Positions 1 to 11,519 of a DNA stretch of 64,000 nt are shown piece by piece. A program made the translations under genes and the position numbers. Source of the DNA: Lachnospiraceae bacterium (GTDB taxonomy: Bacteria > Bacillota > Clostridia > Lachnospirales > Lachnospiraceae); the NCBI GenBank assembly GCA_017480195.1, contig JAFVBE010000017.1, forward strand, positions 32,814-96,813. The letters are read 5' to 3'. Within the stretch, counting starts at the first letter, position 1; every line of letters begins with the position of its first letter. Below the pieces are notes generated by a model. That model saw nothing but the letters and a program-made list of their open reading frames with translations, searched no databases and had not been told where the DNA came from.

Positions 1-303
1 CCGGTATACGCAGGCAAGGTTACGGACGCAGTCGTATCAAAGGAATGTGAGCTTGGTATACTTATATGTGGAACAGGTATAGGTATGTCGATGGCAGCAA
101 ATAAGGTAAAGGGCATAAGAGCGGCACTTTGCAGCGATTGCTTTTCGGCTAAGGCTACAAAGGAGCATAACAATGCAAATATACTCTGTATGGGCGCAAG
201 AACCATAGGACCCGGACTTGCGCTTATGATAGTTGATACATTTTTAGATACCCCATTTTCAGAGGATGAAAGGCATATTAGACGAATATCTATGTTTGAT
301 TAG
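1..303 (+). CDS. rpiB: Ribose-5-phosphate isomerase B, C-terminal part (cut by window start)
   Basis: The reading frame is open from base 1 and ends at TAG 301-303, so only about 100 C-terminal residues are present. They contain the ICGTGIGMSMAANK segment typical of RpiB/LacAB isomerases (the Cys-Gly-Thr-Gly anion-binding loop), followed by KGIRAALC and an NNANILCMGART stretch also typical of the family. RpiB interconverts ribose 5-phosphate and ribulose 5-phosphate in the non-oxidative pentose phosphate pathway. The RpiB call fits better than LacA/B because no lactose/galactose genes are near. It lies upstream of the ATP synthase operon in the same direction, but a separate promoter follows it, so co-transcription need not be complete. 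Confidence 0.88.
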   Translation, partial: PVYAGKVTDAVVSKECELGILICGTGIGMSMAANKVKGIRAALCSDCFSAKATKEHNNANILCMGARTIGPGLALMIVDTFLDTPFSEDERHIRRISMFD

Positions 304-352
304 AGCGAAAAATGTCGTTATCGCATTAGCTCGTCAAATAAGCACTTCGTGC

Positions 353-381
353 TTGCTTGACTCGCTTTATTGTGGTATAAT
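353..381 (+). promoter_or_regulatory. Promoter of the atp operon (extended -10)
   Basis: A consensus TATAAT lies at 376-381 and is preceded by TGG, giving an extended -10 (TGnTATAAT, 373-381). A weak -35, TTGCTT, lies at 353-358 with a 17-nt spacer. Transcription would start near 388, about 40 nt upstream of the first atp gene start (430). A small hairpin AAGCAC-TTC-GTGCTT sits immediately upstream (about 340-354) and may help terminate rpiB transcripts. Confidence 0.6.
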
Positions 382-429
382 ATTTCCTGTATATTTTGCG
401 CAAAAATAGGTTTTATTTGGTGGTTTTTG

Positions 430-657
430 ATGAATAAGAACACTAATGAGATTTTAAAGATGCTTTTTCTGATTTCTCAGATTGGCGTGACTATGCTCGT
501 AACCATATTTTTAAGTATGGGAATAGGTTACCTGCTTGATAAATATTTAGGCACTAAGCTCATGGTATGGTTTATTGTGCTGGGAGTTGGTGCGGGTTTT
601 CGGTCAACATTTATACTTATAAAAAGATTTATAGGACAGGACAATGGAAAGTCGTAG
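430..657 (+). CDS. atpZ: AtpZ/AtpI-family small membrane protein
   Basis: This is a 75-residue protein with two hydrophobic segments (about residues 9-33 and 43-63) separated by GYLLDKYLGTK, the pattern of the AtpZ (F1F0-ATPase gene 1) family that opens many Firmicute atp operons. Family members have been linked to assembly of the c-ring and to Mg2+ handling; here that role is only inferred. A longer reading from TTG 370 would start inside the -10 region of the promoter, so ATG 430 is preferred. The ribosome binding site is weak (GGTGG). The 3' end overlaps the next gene by 14 nt, which suggests translational coupling. Confidence 0.75.
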   Translation: MNKNTNEILKMLFLISQIGVTMLVTIFLSMGIGYLLDKYLGTKLMVWFIVLGVGAGFRSTFILIKRFIGQDNGKS

Positions 658-1174
658 GGTTTTGATAGAACTTTATGCCGGTATAATCCTTTATACTTTA
701 GCGGGACTTGTACTTGGTATAATACTTGGAATTATATATGGAGGATGGGCTTGGTTGTTCATACCCGGACTTTTGGTTGGCTCATTTACAGCCTGCTATC
801 AGGCATATCATATATACAGGAGTCTCGACATAGCGCTTGATGATGCAGATGGAAAGAAAGCTAACACTTATATGACAGGACAGAGTTTGCTCCGGCTTCT
901 TATCAGTGCGGGCGTATTGATAGTTGCTATTATAATCCGTTGGCAGGCATTTGTCGGAGTTGCTTTCGGTCTTCTGGCACTTAAGATATCGGGGTATATA
1001 AATCCGTTTGTCAGAAAGTTGATGGGACACAATGAAGAAAGAAAAGACTTGAATTCACTTCTTATGGAGAATTCCGAGGAGAGTATAGCGGGACAGGCTG
1101 ATGAAGACGAGGCTGATGAGGATGAATTTGACTATACCTTTAAGCCTATTGGTATGAAAAAATACAAGGGCTGA
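644..1174 (+). CDS. atpI: ATP synthase subunit I-like membrane protein
   Basis: This 176-residue protein has four predicted membrane segments (roughly residues 10-30, 34-50, 84-102 and 103-118), with a loop typical of AtpI proteins between the second and third. It ends in a very acidic cytoplasmic tail (EDEADEDEFDY). AtpI homologues help assemble the c-ring of F-type ATP synthases. It overlaps the preceding gene by 14 nt and precedes atpB, as in many Firmicutes. The acidic tail is longer than in the textbook proteins. Sequence conservation of AtpI is low, so position in the operon carries much of the call. Confidence 0.72.
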   Translation: MESRRVLIELYAGIILYTLAGLVLGIILGIIYGGWAWLFIPGLLVGSFTACYQAYHIYRSLDIALDDADGKKANTYMTGQSLLRLLISAGVLIVAIIIRWQAFVGVAFGLLALKISGYINPFVRKLMGHNEERKDLNSLLMENSEESIAGQADEDEADEDEFDYTFKPIGMKKYKG

Positions 1175-1238
1175 TTAATACGATTGATGGAGTCATAATG
1201 GCTCTTGAGATAAAAAATAAATGAAGGAGGGTGAACAT

Positions 1239-2245
<1,007 letters not shown>

Positions 2246-2256
2246 GAGGATAAAAA

Positions 2257-2795
2257 GTGACATTTATGTTTAATGAAAATGTTGCTCTTCTCTCAGGTCG
2301 TATCTTCGGACTTGACATGCAGTTGATATTTGATGTGTTGCTGCAGGGGATTGCGGTTTTTCTTCTCTTTATCTTCTTATCATATATTTTGTTTAAGCCG
2401 GTCAGAAAGGTGCTTGAAGACCGTCAGAATAAGGTTAAGGATGATTTGGAAAGTGCAGCTAAGGACAGAGAGGAAGCAGCTAAGCTTAAAACAGAATATG
2501 ATGAAAAGCTTGCCAATGCTGACGCAGAGGCAGACGAGATTTTAGCCACTGCAAGAAAGAAAGCTGTTAAGAATGAAGAGAATATCGTAGCCGAAGCAAA
2601 GGAAGAGGCTGCAAGAATTATCTCCAGAGCAAATCAGGAGGCAGAGCTTGAGAAAGACAAGGTTGCCGATGAGGTTAAGCAGGAGATTATAAGCGTTGCA
2701 ACAGTTATGGCGGGTAAGTTCGTAGAGGGCGGCTTGGATGATGCCAAGCAGGCTGAGCTTATCGATGAAACACTTAAGGAAATGGGTGATGATAC

Positions 2796-2811
<16 letters not shown>
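2257..2811 (+). CDS. atpF: F-type ATP synthase subunit b
   Basis: This is the peripheral stalk subunit: one N-terminal membrane helix (about residues 22-46) followed by a long, charged, Ala/Glu/Lys-rich coiled coil that continues almost to the end. Length is 184 residues, slightly above the usual 160-170. The start is taken as GTG 2257 because AGGAGG at 2244-2249 is 7 nt upstream; ATG 2266 would leave a 16-nt spacer. The 3' end overlaps atpH by 16 nt, consistent with translational coupling. Confidence 0.93.
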
Positions 2812-4867
<2,056 letters not shown>

Positions 4868-4901
4868 TCACAAGGTTAGGTAGAAAGAGGTGAATTGAGT
4901 C

Positions 4902-5828
4902 TTGGCATCGATGCGAGATATAAAAAGACGTAAGGAAAGCGTCACAAGTACACAGCAGATTACCAAGGCTATGAAGCTTGTTGCAACAGTTAAGCTTCAG
5001 AAGGCAAGAGGTAAGGCTGAGAGTAATAAACCGTATTTTAATACACTTTATAACACTATCTGTTCTGTACTTGCCTTGACTAAAAATGTTGACCATAAGT
5101 ATATTAAGGAAAACGATTGTAAGAAGAAGGCTCTTATAGTAATTACTTCCAACAGAGGACTTGCAGGCGGTTACAACAGTAACATAATCAAGCTCATAGC
5201 CAATGGAAGTGGGAACTTATTTCCGAAGGACGATACTTATGTATATGCCATAGGAAAGAAGGGTATCGAAGGTCTTACGCGTAGAGGATATAATATACAC
5301 AAGGATTATTCAGAGGTTATCAATGCACCGCTTTATTCAGACGCATTGGAGATAAGCAAAGAGCTTCTTACTCAGTTTGAGAAGGGTGAGATAGGCGAGA
5401 TATATCTTGCTTATACCAACTTCAAGAATACAGTCTCACAGGAAGCAAAGGTTATTAAGCTTCTTCCGATAGATCCGGGTGACTTCAAACGTGAGGAAGA
5501 ACTTGATGAGAGAGTGCAGATGAACTTTGAGGGACAGGCTGCAGGCTCCGGAGATTTCCAGCCATTTGTAAACGGACTTGACGATTCGGAGAATGAAGAG
5601 GCTGTACTTGATGAGATAATACCAAATTATATGAGAAGTATAATATATGGTGCATTTCTTGAAGCGGTAGCCAGTGAGAACGGAGCCCGAATGCAGGCGA
5701 TGGATTCGGCTACCAGCAATGCAGAGGAAATGATTGATGACTTAACACTTATGTATAACAGAGCAAGACAGGGCGCAATTACTCAGGAGCTTACTGAGAT
5801 AATTGCCGGTGCAGAAGCAATATCATAA
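4902..5828 (+). CDS. atpG: F-type ATP synthase subunit gamma
   Basis: This is the central rotor shaft of F1. The N-terminus MASMRDIKRRKESVTSTQQITKAM and the C-terminus ending in LMYNRARQGAITQELTEIIAGAEA are the two conserved helices that form the coiled coil. The length, 308 residues, is about 20 more than usual because of an acidic insertion around residues 200-235 (EGQAAGSGDF...DDSENEEAV). TTG 4902 is preferred over ATG 4911 because AGAGGTG (about 4886-4892) is 9 nt upstream and the MAS prefix is usual for gamma subunits. A start at 4911 cannot be excluded. Confidence 0.95.
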   Translation: MASMRDIKRRKESVTSTQQITKAMKLVATVKLQKARGKAESNKPYFNTLYNTICSVLALTKNVDHKYIKENDCKKKALIVITSNRGLAGGYNSNIIKLIANGSGNLFPKDDTYVYAIGKKGIEGLTRRGYNIHKDYSEVINAPLYSDALEISKELLTQFEKGEIGEIYLAYTNFKNTVSQEAKVIKLLPIDPGDFKREEELDERVQMNFEGQAAGSGDFQPFVNGLDDSENEEAVLDEIIPNYMRSIIYGAFLEAVASENGARMQAMDSATSNAEEMIDDLTLMYNRARQGAITQELTEIIAGAEAIS

Positions 5829-5856
5829 AGATAAGCAATATTAATTAAGGAGATAG

Positions 5857-7251
<1,395 letters not shown>

Positions 7252-7283
7252 TCCTTCTTAGCTTGGATAAAAAGGAGGACAAT

Positions 7284-7685
7284 ATGGCAGATAATACAAT
7301 GAAGGTTAGAATTTTATCACCTGAGAAGGTTTTCTATGAGGGAGAGGTTTCCTTCATAGAGTTTAATACTACAGCAGGTGTAAGAGGTATTTATCCAAAG
7401 CATGTGCCTACCACTATGGTTCTTCAGCCGGGTGTACTTAAGCTGGTTGAGGCTGATGGTGAGAAGCAGGCAGCTCTTCATACGGGCTTCGTTGAGGTTC
7501 TTCCTGATAAGATTACCATGCTTGCAGAGAGTGTGGAATGGCCGGAGGAGATCGATGAGAAGCGTGCCGAGGAGGCTAAGATTCGTGCGGAGCGTCGTAT
7601 AAGTGACGATACGCAGGATCAGAACAGGGCTGAGCTTGCACTTAAGCGTGCGGTGGTAAGATTACAGCTTTGCAAGGTTAAATAG
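7284..7685 (+). CDS. atpC: F-type ATP synthase subunit epsilon
   Basis: This 133-residue subunit has an N-terminal beta sandwich (MKVRILSPEKVFYEGEVSFIEFNTTAGVRGIYPKH) and a C-terminal helical hairpin rich in Ala/Arg/Glu, as usual for epsilon. The start is ATG 7284, with AGGAGG at 7273-7278; an upstream in-frame TTG at 7263 lies before the ribosome binding site and is discarded. It is the last atp gene. Structured repeat A1 begins 25 nt after its stop codon and could form the 3' end of the operon transcript. Confidence 0.95.
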   Translation: MADNTMKVRILSPEKVFYEGEVSFIEFNTTAGVRGIYPKHVPTTMVLQPGVLKLVEADGEKQAALHTGFVEVLPDKITMLAESVEWPEEIDEKRAEEAKIRAERRISDDTQDQNRAELALKRAVVRLQLCKVK

Positions 7686-7710
7686 TAAATTCAATATTTA
7701 TCGCATTAAG

Positions 7711-7990
7711 GGTGTGGTGAATTTGGCTCTTAGCGTCGAAGACATATAGGATACTGAGGACACGCTTTCGCTCGGTAAAAAACGCAAGGGCTACTAAGAA
7801 AAATTCAAAGACAGATGATATGTATAATCAGATTACTATGTAATCAATTATCCGCCTCATCTGTCTTTTTATTTTTCAAGTACCCGCGTTTTTTAACGGT
7901 CCTCCTGTACCCTATATGTCTTCTTGCTAATGAGCCAAATTCACCACACCAGCTCAAACATCACAAAATTGTGATGTTTGAGCTGTATTT
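7711..7990 (+). ncRNA. Structured dispersed repeat A, copy 1 (candidate RNA)
   Basis: This non-coding element occurs again at 28481-28760. Closing stem: 7711-7728 pairs with 7933-7950, 18 bp without mismatch. Further helices: 7738-7750 with 7911-7923 (13 bp), 7756-7761 with 7899-7904, 7776-7785 with 7886-7895, 7807-7818 with 7857-7868 (12 bp), and hairpin 7831-7836/7840-7845. A separate 14-bp hairpin (7951-7964/7971-7984) followed by a T-rich stretch closes the element like a terminator. In the other copy the closing stems have different but still complementary sequences, while the core around 7776-7895 is nearly identical. No promoter is evident. It lies 25 nt after atpC in the same direction and fills most of the 380-base gap before the next gene. 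I do not recognise the family. Confidence 0.7.
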
Positions 7991-8000
7991 TATTGAATAA

Positions 8001-8028
8001 TTGATTTATTAATATTTTATGATATAAT
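8001..8028 (+). promoter_or_regulatory. Promoter of the interrupted GNAT gene
   Basis: TTGATT (8001-8006) and TATAAT (8023-8028) are separated by 16 nt. Transcription would start near 8035, about 30 nt before ATG 8066. Confidence 0.5.
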
Positions 8029-8065
8029 GTTTTATAAGTTACAATGAAGTTATTAGGGAGATATA

Positions 8066-8503
8066 ATGGTTAGAGAGATATGACAAGATGAATTAAACAG
8101 TTTGTTAGAGCTTTATTTACATTTGCATGAAAGCTCAATACCGGATATGACAGAGCATTTAAAAGCTGCTTGGAATACGATTATTAATGATGAAAAACAT
8201 CATATTATAGTTAAGGTTGTTGATGATATGATTGTTTCCTCCTGTGTATGTGTTATTATTCCGAATCTAACCAGAAATGTAAGACCATATGCTTTTATTG
8301 AGAATGTTGTTACACATATTGATTATCGTGGAAACGGGTATGCGACAGAGTGTCTTAATTATGCAAGAGAGATAGCAAGACAGAATAATTGCTATAAAAT
8401 GATGCTGCTTACAGGCTCAAAGGAAGAAGCTACACTTAATTTTTATGAAAATGCAGGATATAACAGTTCTGATAAAACAGCTTTTATTCAGTGGCTTGAT
8501 TAA
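8066..8503 (+). pseudogene. GNAT N-acetyltransferase interrupted by an early UGA codon
   Basis: AGGGAG (8055-8060) and ATG 8066 give the reading MVREI, then TGA at 8081-8083, then QDELNSLLELYLHLHE and an otherwise intact 140-residue GNAT domain in the same frame. In related acetyltransferases the sixth residue is normally Arg (the I-R pair of the first strand), so this is most simply a CGA-to-TGA change. The acetyl-CoA loop is present (DYRGNGYATECL, about residues 91-102), and the C-terminal LNFYENAGY is intact. The next possible start, TTG 8102, has no ribosome binding site. Decay outside the stop codon is not visible, so the event is recent, or some read-through occurs (the context is UGA followed by C). 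The substrate is unknown. Confidence 0.75.
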
Positions 8504-8526
8504 TTGTACGAAAAATCAAAATTATA

Positions 8527-8554
8527 TTTACAAATATGATAAATTGTATATAAT
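8527..8554 (+). promoter_or_regulatory. Promoter of the antitoxin RNA / toxin-GNAT locus
   Basis: TTTACA (8527-8532) and a consensus TATAAT (8549-8554) are separated by 16 nt. The predicted transcript starts about 20 nt before the first RNA repeat. Confidence 0.6.
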
Positions 8555-8560
8555 ATAATT

Positions 8561-8684
8561 AAGAAATCTTTTTAGATTTTTACCTTTCACAATGTAGGAA
8601 AAACATTGTATTATGACACAAAAACCTTTCGCAATGTAGGACACAAAACATTGCAGGCCCTATATCTTGACATATAGGGCTTTT
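8561..8684 (+). ncRNA. Candidate type III antitoxin RNA (two 42-nt repeats and terminator)
   Basis: Two tandem units begin at 8582 and 8624 (period 42 nt), both starting ACCTTTC. Each holds a hairpin: ACAATGT/ACATTGT in unit 1 and GCAATGT/ACATTGC in unit 2, so the end pair changed from A-T to G-C and stayed paired. A short AAATC/GATTT hairpin precedes them (8564-8579). A terminator follows directly: GCCCTATAT (8657-8665), loop CTTGAC, ATATAGGGC (8672-8680), TTTT. The order promoter, short RNA repeats, weak terminator, toxin gene is the hallmark of type III toxin-antitoxin loci (ToxIN, CptIN, TenpIN). The repeat number and unit length resemble what I recall for CptI. Confidence 0.7.
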
Positions 8685-8699
8685 GTATTAGGAGAAATT

Positions 8700-9713
8700 A
8701 TGATTGAGCATGGAATGTATTTTGGAAAAAATAGCTTTTATAAATTAATTAGAGATAATGGAGGTCAATGGAACGACATCAAAGAAAGACCTATAGTTTG
8801 TCTTGTTAAATCTGTTGAATGTAGTAATTTATATTGGGCGATACCTGTTGGAAATTACGAACATAGATCAATTGAGGCAAAACAACGAATTCAAACATAT
8901 ATGAGCTATAATTCAGAAGACATTAGGTCTTGTTTTTATCATATTGGTAATACTAATGAAAAATCAATTTTTTTTATTAGCGATGTAGTTCCAATTACAG
9001 ATAAGTATATAGATAGGGAATATCTTAATAAAACCGGTAAAATACATATTATTAAAAATAAAATTCTTCTTTCTGATTTAGAATATAAATTAGGGAGAAT
9101 ATTAGCATTTGAAAATAGTAATACTAATTATTTCAGACAGCATATAACAGATATAAAGCAATTTTTATTGAATGAATTAAAAGAAAATGAGAAATCAAAT
9201 AACTGTTCTATAAGAAAATGGAAGCTTGAAGATAAAGAAGAATTGGCAAAGAATCTTAATAATAAAAAGGTTCTTGATAACCTAAGGGATGGTTTGCCTT
9301 ATCCATATACTGAGAAAGATGCAGAAGAATATATTAAGGCGATGCTTTCGGCGGATGAAGATGATACTTTTGCTTTTGCAATAACTGTTGATGATGTTGT
9401 TATAGGAAGTATAGGTGTATTCCGTCGTGATAATATCCATTTTCGGACGGCTGAAATGGGCTACTATATTGGAGAAGATTATTGGGGAAAAGGATATATG
9501 ACCTATGCAGTAAAGCAAGTCTGTAAATATGTATTTGATAACACAGATATTATCAGAATATTTGCTGAACCATTTGCTTATAATATTGCGTCTTGTCGTG
9601 TATTAGAAAAATCGGGTTTTAAGTATGAAGGCACATTACGAAGCGGTGCTTTTAAGAGTGGTAAGGTAGTTGATATGAAAATGTATGCTCTATTAAAAGT
9701 AATTGAAAATTAA
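8700..9713 (+). CDS. CptN-like type III toxin fused to a GNAT acetyltransferase
   Basis: 337 residues in two parts. Residues 1-160 resemble CptN, the endoRNase of Lachnospiraceae type III toxin-antitoxin systems: MYFGKNSFYKLI, then SNLYWAIPVGNYEHR (43-56), then SIFFISDVVPITDKYI (89-104), then a helical end. Residues 168-337 form a complete RimJ-type GNAT domain (SIRKWKLEDKEEL, GYYIGEDYWGKGYMTYAV with the acetyl-CoA loop, NIASCRVLEKSGF). The start ATG 8700 has AGGAG at 8690-8694; the upstream TTG 8667 lies inside the terminator. The toxin catalytic site in ToxN/AbiQ is a Ser/Thr-Lys cluster after the 'P' of the core strand; here that position reads P-V-G-N-Y-E, so RNase activity is uncertain. 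The antitoxin-like RNA lies immediately upstream. The gene is more A+T-rich than its neighbours, which suggests acquisition. Confidence 0.72.
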   Translation: MIEHGMYFGKNSFYKLIRDNGGQWNDIKERPIVCLVKSVECSNLYWAIPVGNYEHRSIEAKQRIQTYMSYNSEDIRSCFYHIGNTNEKSIFFISDVVPITDKYIDREYLNKTGKIHIIKNKILLSDLEYKLGRILAFENSNTNYFRQHITDIKQFLLNELKENEKSNNCSIRKWKLEDKEELAKNLNNKKVLDNLRDGLPYPYTEKDAEEYIKAMLSADEDDTFAFAITVDDVVIGSIGVFRRDNIHFRTAEMGYYIGEDYWGKGYMTYAVKQVCKYVFDNTDIIRIFAEPFAYNIASCRVLEKSGFKYEGTLRSGAFKSGKVVDMKMYALLKVIEN

Positions 9714-9827
9714 TTGAATCTAAAAAAGAAACGAGCAGCCCGCTTTAGTAATTAAACTGTACGGTAAAACCCATTTCTTTTTAAGAATTTACTAAATATT
9801 AAAAATTAGTTAAGCGATATTTTTATT

Positions 9828-11492
9828 CTATGAATAATACTTCTCTACCATCTCATCGAATGTAAGTGGCTCGGAGTAGTATTTGCCCTGCATAGTGGTT
9901 ACAGGGAACTGTCTTACGATGTCGCGGAGTTCCTTAGATTTGACACCTTTGATGTTGATATGCTCGACACAGGTTGATGCCATCTTGGTAAGGTGCTCTA
10001 AGATGTCTCTGTCACGGCCTTCGCTCTCGATGCCGTTCGTGAACTGCTTATCAAGGCAGACTGCATCGACATGTGTTTTCTTAAGGAAGGATATCGAATC
10101 CGTACCGCTTCCGAAACCATCAAGAATGACCAGTATGTTATTCTTGTGTAATCTCTCAATCGTAGCTTTCATATGCTCAGGCTCGATTAATCGGCAGTCA
10201 CTGGAGAACTTCAGGCTTAAAAGATTTGCCGGGAAGCCGCTTTCTTCGATATAATACAGCAGGTTATCTATAAAGTAATCTGTCTCAAGCTGTGAGCTGT
10301 AGACATTTATACATAGTAAGTAATTAGTATTCTTTTCTAAGAATTTTACACCATCATTAAGGCTTTGCTTTAAAACATAATCACTTAATTCCTCAAAGAC
10401 GAAGTCTCTCTCTAATATAGGCAGGAAATCTTCTTCCCTGACAATACCATATTTTTCGTTTTCCCATACGACCTTAGCTTCTGCACCGTTTACATTCTCT
10501 GTATCGGCAGCTATGACAGGCTCATATTCTATATGGAAGCCCTCACAGTCATTAAGTATTGAATCACGAATATCATTGATAAGCCGGATAGAGGCAGACT
10601 CATCATAATTAATGCTTCCGTTGAAGTCAACCAGCTCTCCATGAGCGTGCTGCTTTGATTCCTCATATGCATAGACGAGACAGGAATATATGGCTTCAGC
10701 ACTCGAATCGGCATTGTTTGTAGATACCATACTTCCGTTAGCTATCAGGATATTGCGGATGCCGTTTATCTCGATGCCTCGCTGTAATCTATAGCGTATC
10801 ATATCATATATTGCTGACAACTCTTCTCGTGTGAGGGTTTCTGACAGAATTGCGAAGTTCGCATCATTTAATCGGTATATGTTAGCACGCTCCCCAATAA
10901 TTTCCTTAAGCAGCCAAGATATCTCCTGCAGGAGACGGTTGGAATATGTATAGCCGTGTATACGGGTTATCTCGGAGAATCTGCTTATACCGACATCCAA
11001 AGAGATGGTCTGTGTTCCCGCATTTATGAAATTATTCAAATCTCTAAGATAGGCGTTTTTGTTAGGAAGAATAGTGACCGGATCGATATTCTGAGTCAGT
11101 CCTTCATTGATAAGTGCACCACCTATAAGACTTGGGTTTCCATCTGAATCTCTCAATACGGCTCCCAAAGCACGGAAGGTTGCATAATCTCCTGTATTAA
11201 GACGCACGCGATATGTGATGTCATAGGTATGAGTCTTTCCTTCAATCAGAGGTGTCATAACGTCCATATAACGCTTTCTGTCCTCAGGATGAAGATAATC
11301 ATTCCAGTCGTAAGCGCCATTTGGTATATATTCTCCCGGAAGACCTAAAAGCTCTACTGCATTGGCAGAGTAGCGTGTGAAGCCTCCGGCAACATGCATA
11401 AGCGATACTATACCACCATCTGTAAGCATTGTAAAAGCGTCAAATACATCGTCCAGCATTTGTTTGTGTTTCGGGTCCATATTGATTTCCAT
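9828..11492 (-). CDS. PAS - degenerate GGDEF - degenerate EAL signalling protein
   Basis: This is a 554-residue cytoplasmic protein. A PAS domain (about 25-130, with the LHPEDRKRYMDV segment) is followed by a GGDEF-like domain (135-290) and an EAL-like domain (about 300-554). Both enzyme domains have lost key residues. The GGDEF loop reads LNDAN (208-212), the EAL motif reads EAK (338-340), the metal-binding Glu in the third strand is missing (LKFSS), and the DDFGTG loop reads LDGFGSG (457-463). It is therefore unlikely to make or break c-di-GMP and may bind it or act through protein contacts. The gene follows the hybrid kinase gene by 27 nt with AGGAGG before ATG, so the two are probably one operon. 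Confidence 0.82.
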   Translation of the reverse strand: MEINMDPKHKQMLDDVFDAFTMLTDGGIVSLMHVAGGFTRYSANAVELLGLPGEYIPNGAYDWNDYLHPEDRKRYMDVMTPLIEGKTHTYDITYRVRLNTGDYATFRALGAVLRDSDGNPSLIGGALINEGLTQNIDPVTILPNKNAYLRDLNNFINAGTQTISLDVGISRFSEITRIHGYTYSNRLLQEISWLLKEIIGERANIYRLNDANFAILSETLTREELSAIYDMIRYRLQRGIEINGIRNILIANGSMVSTNNADSSAEAIYSCLVYAYEESKQHAHGELVDFNGSINYDESASIRLINDIRDSILNDCEGFHIEYEPVIAADTENVNGAEAKVVWENEKYGIVREEDFLPILERDFVFEELSDYVLKQSLNDGVKFLEKNTNYLLCINVYSSQLETDYFIDNLLYYIEESGFPANLLSLKFSSDCRLIEPEHMKATIERLHKNNILVILDGFGSGTDSISFLKKTHVDAVCLDKQFTNGIESEGRDRDILEHLTKMASTCVEHINIKGVKSKELRDIVRQFPVTTMQGKYYSEPLTFDEMVEKYYS

Positions 11493-11519
11493 TATTTTAT
11501 CCTCCTTGAGATTAGTAGA

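Noticed and set aside
370-429. TTG start 20 codons upstream of the first atp gene
   Set aside because: It lies in the -10 region of the promoter, so it would not be in the transcript.
8667-8699. TTG start of the toxin-GNAT gene inside the terminator
   Set aside because: No ribosome binding site; AGGAG at 8690-8694 fits ATG 8700.
9714-9827. Possible terminator pair AAAAAGAAA / TTTCTTTTT between converging genes
   Set aside because: The arms are pure A/T-rich runs with a loop of more than 40 nt; too weak to annotate.
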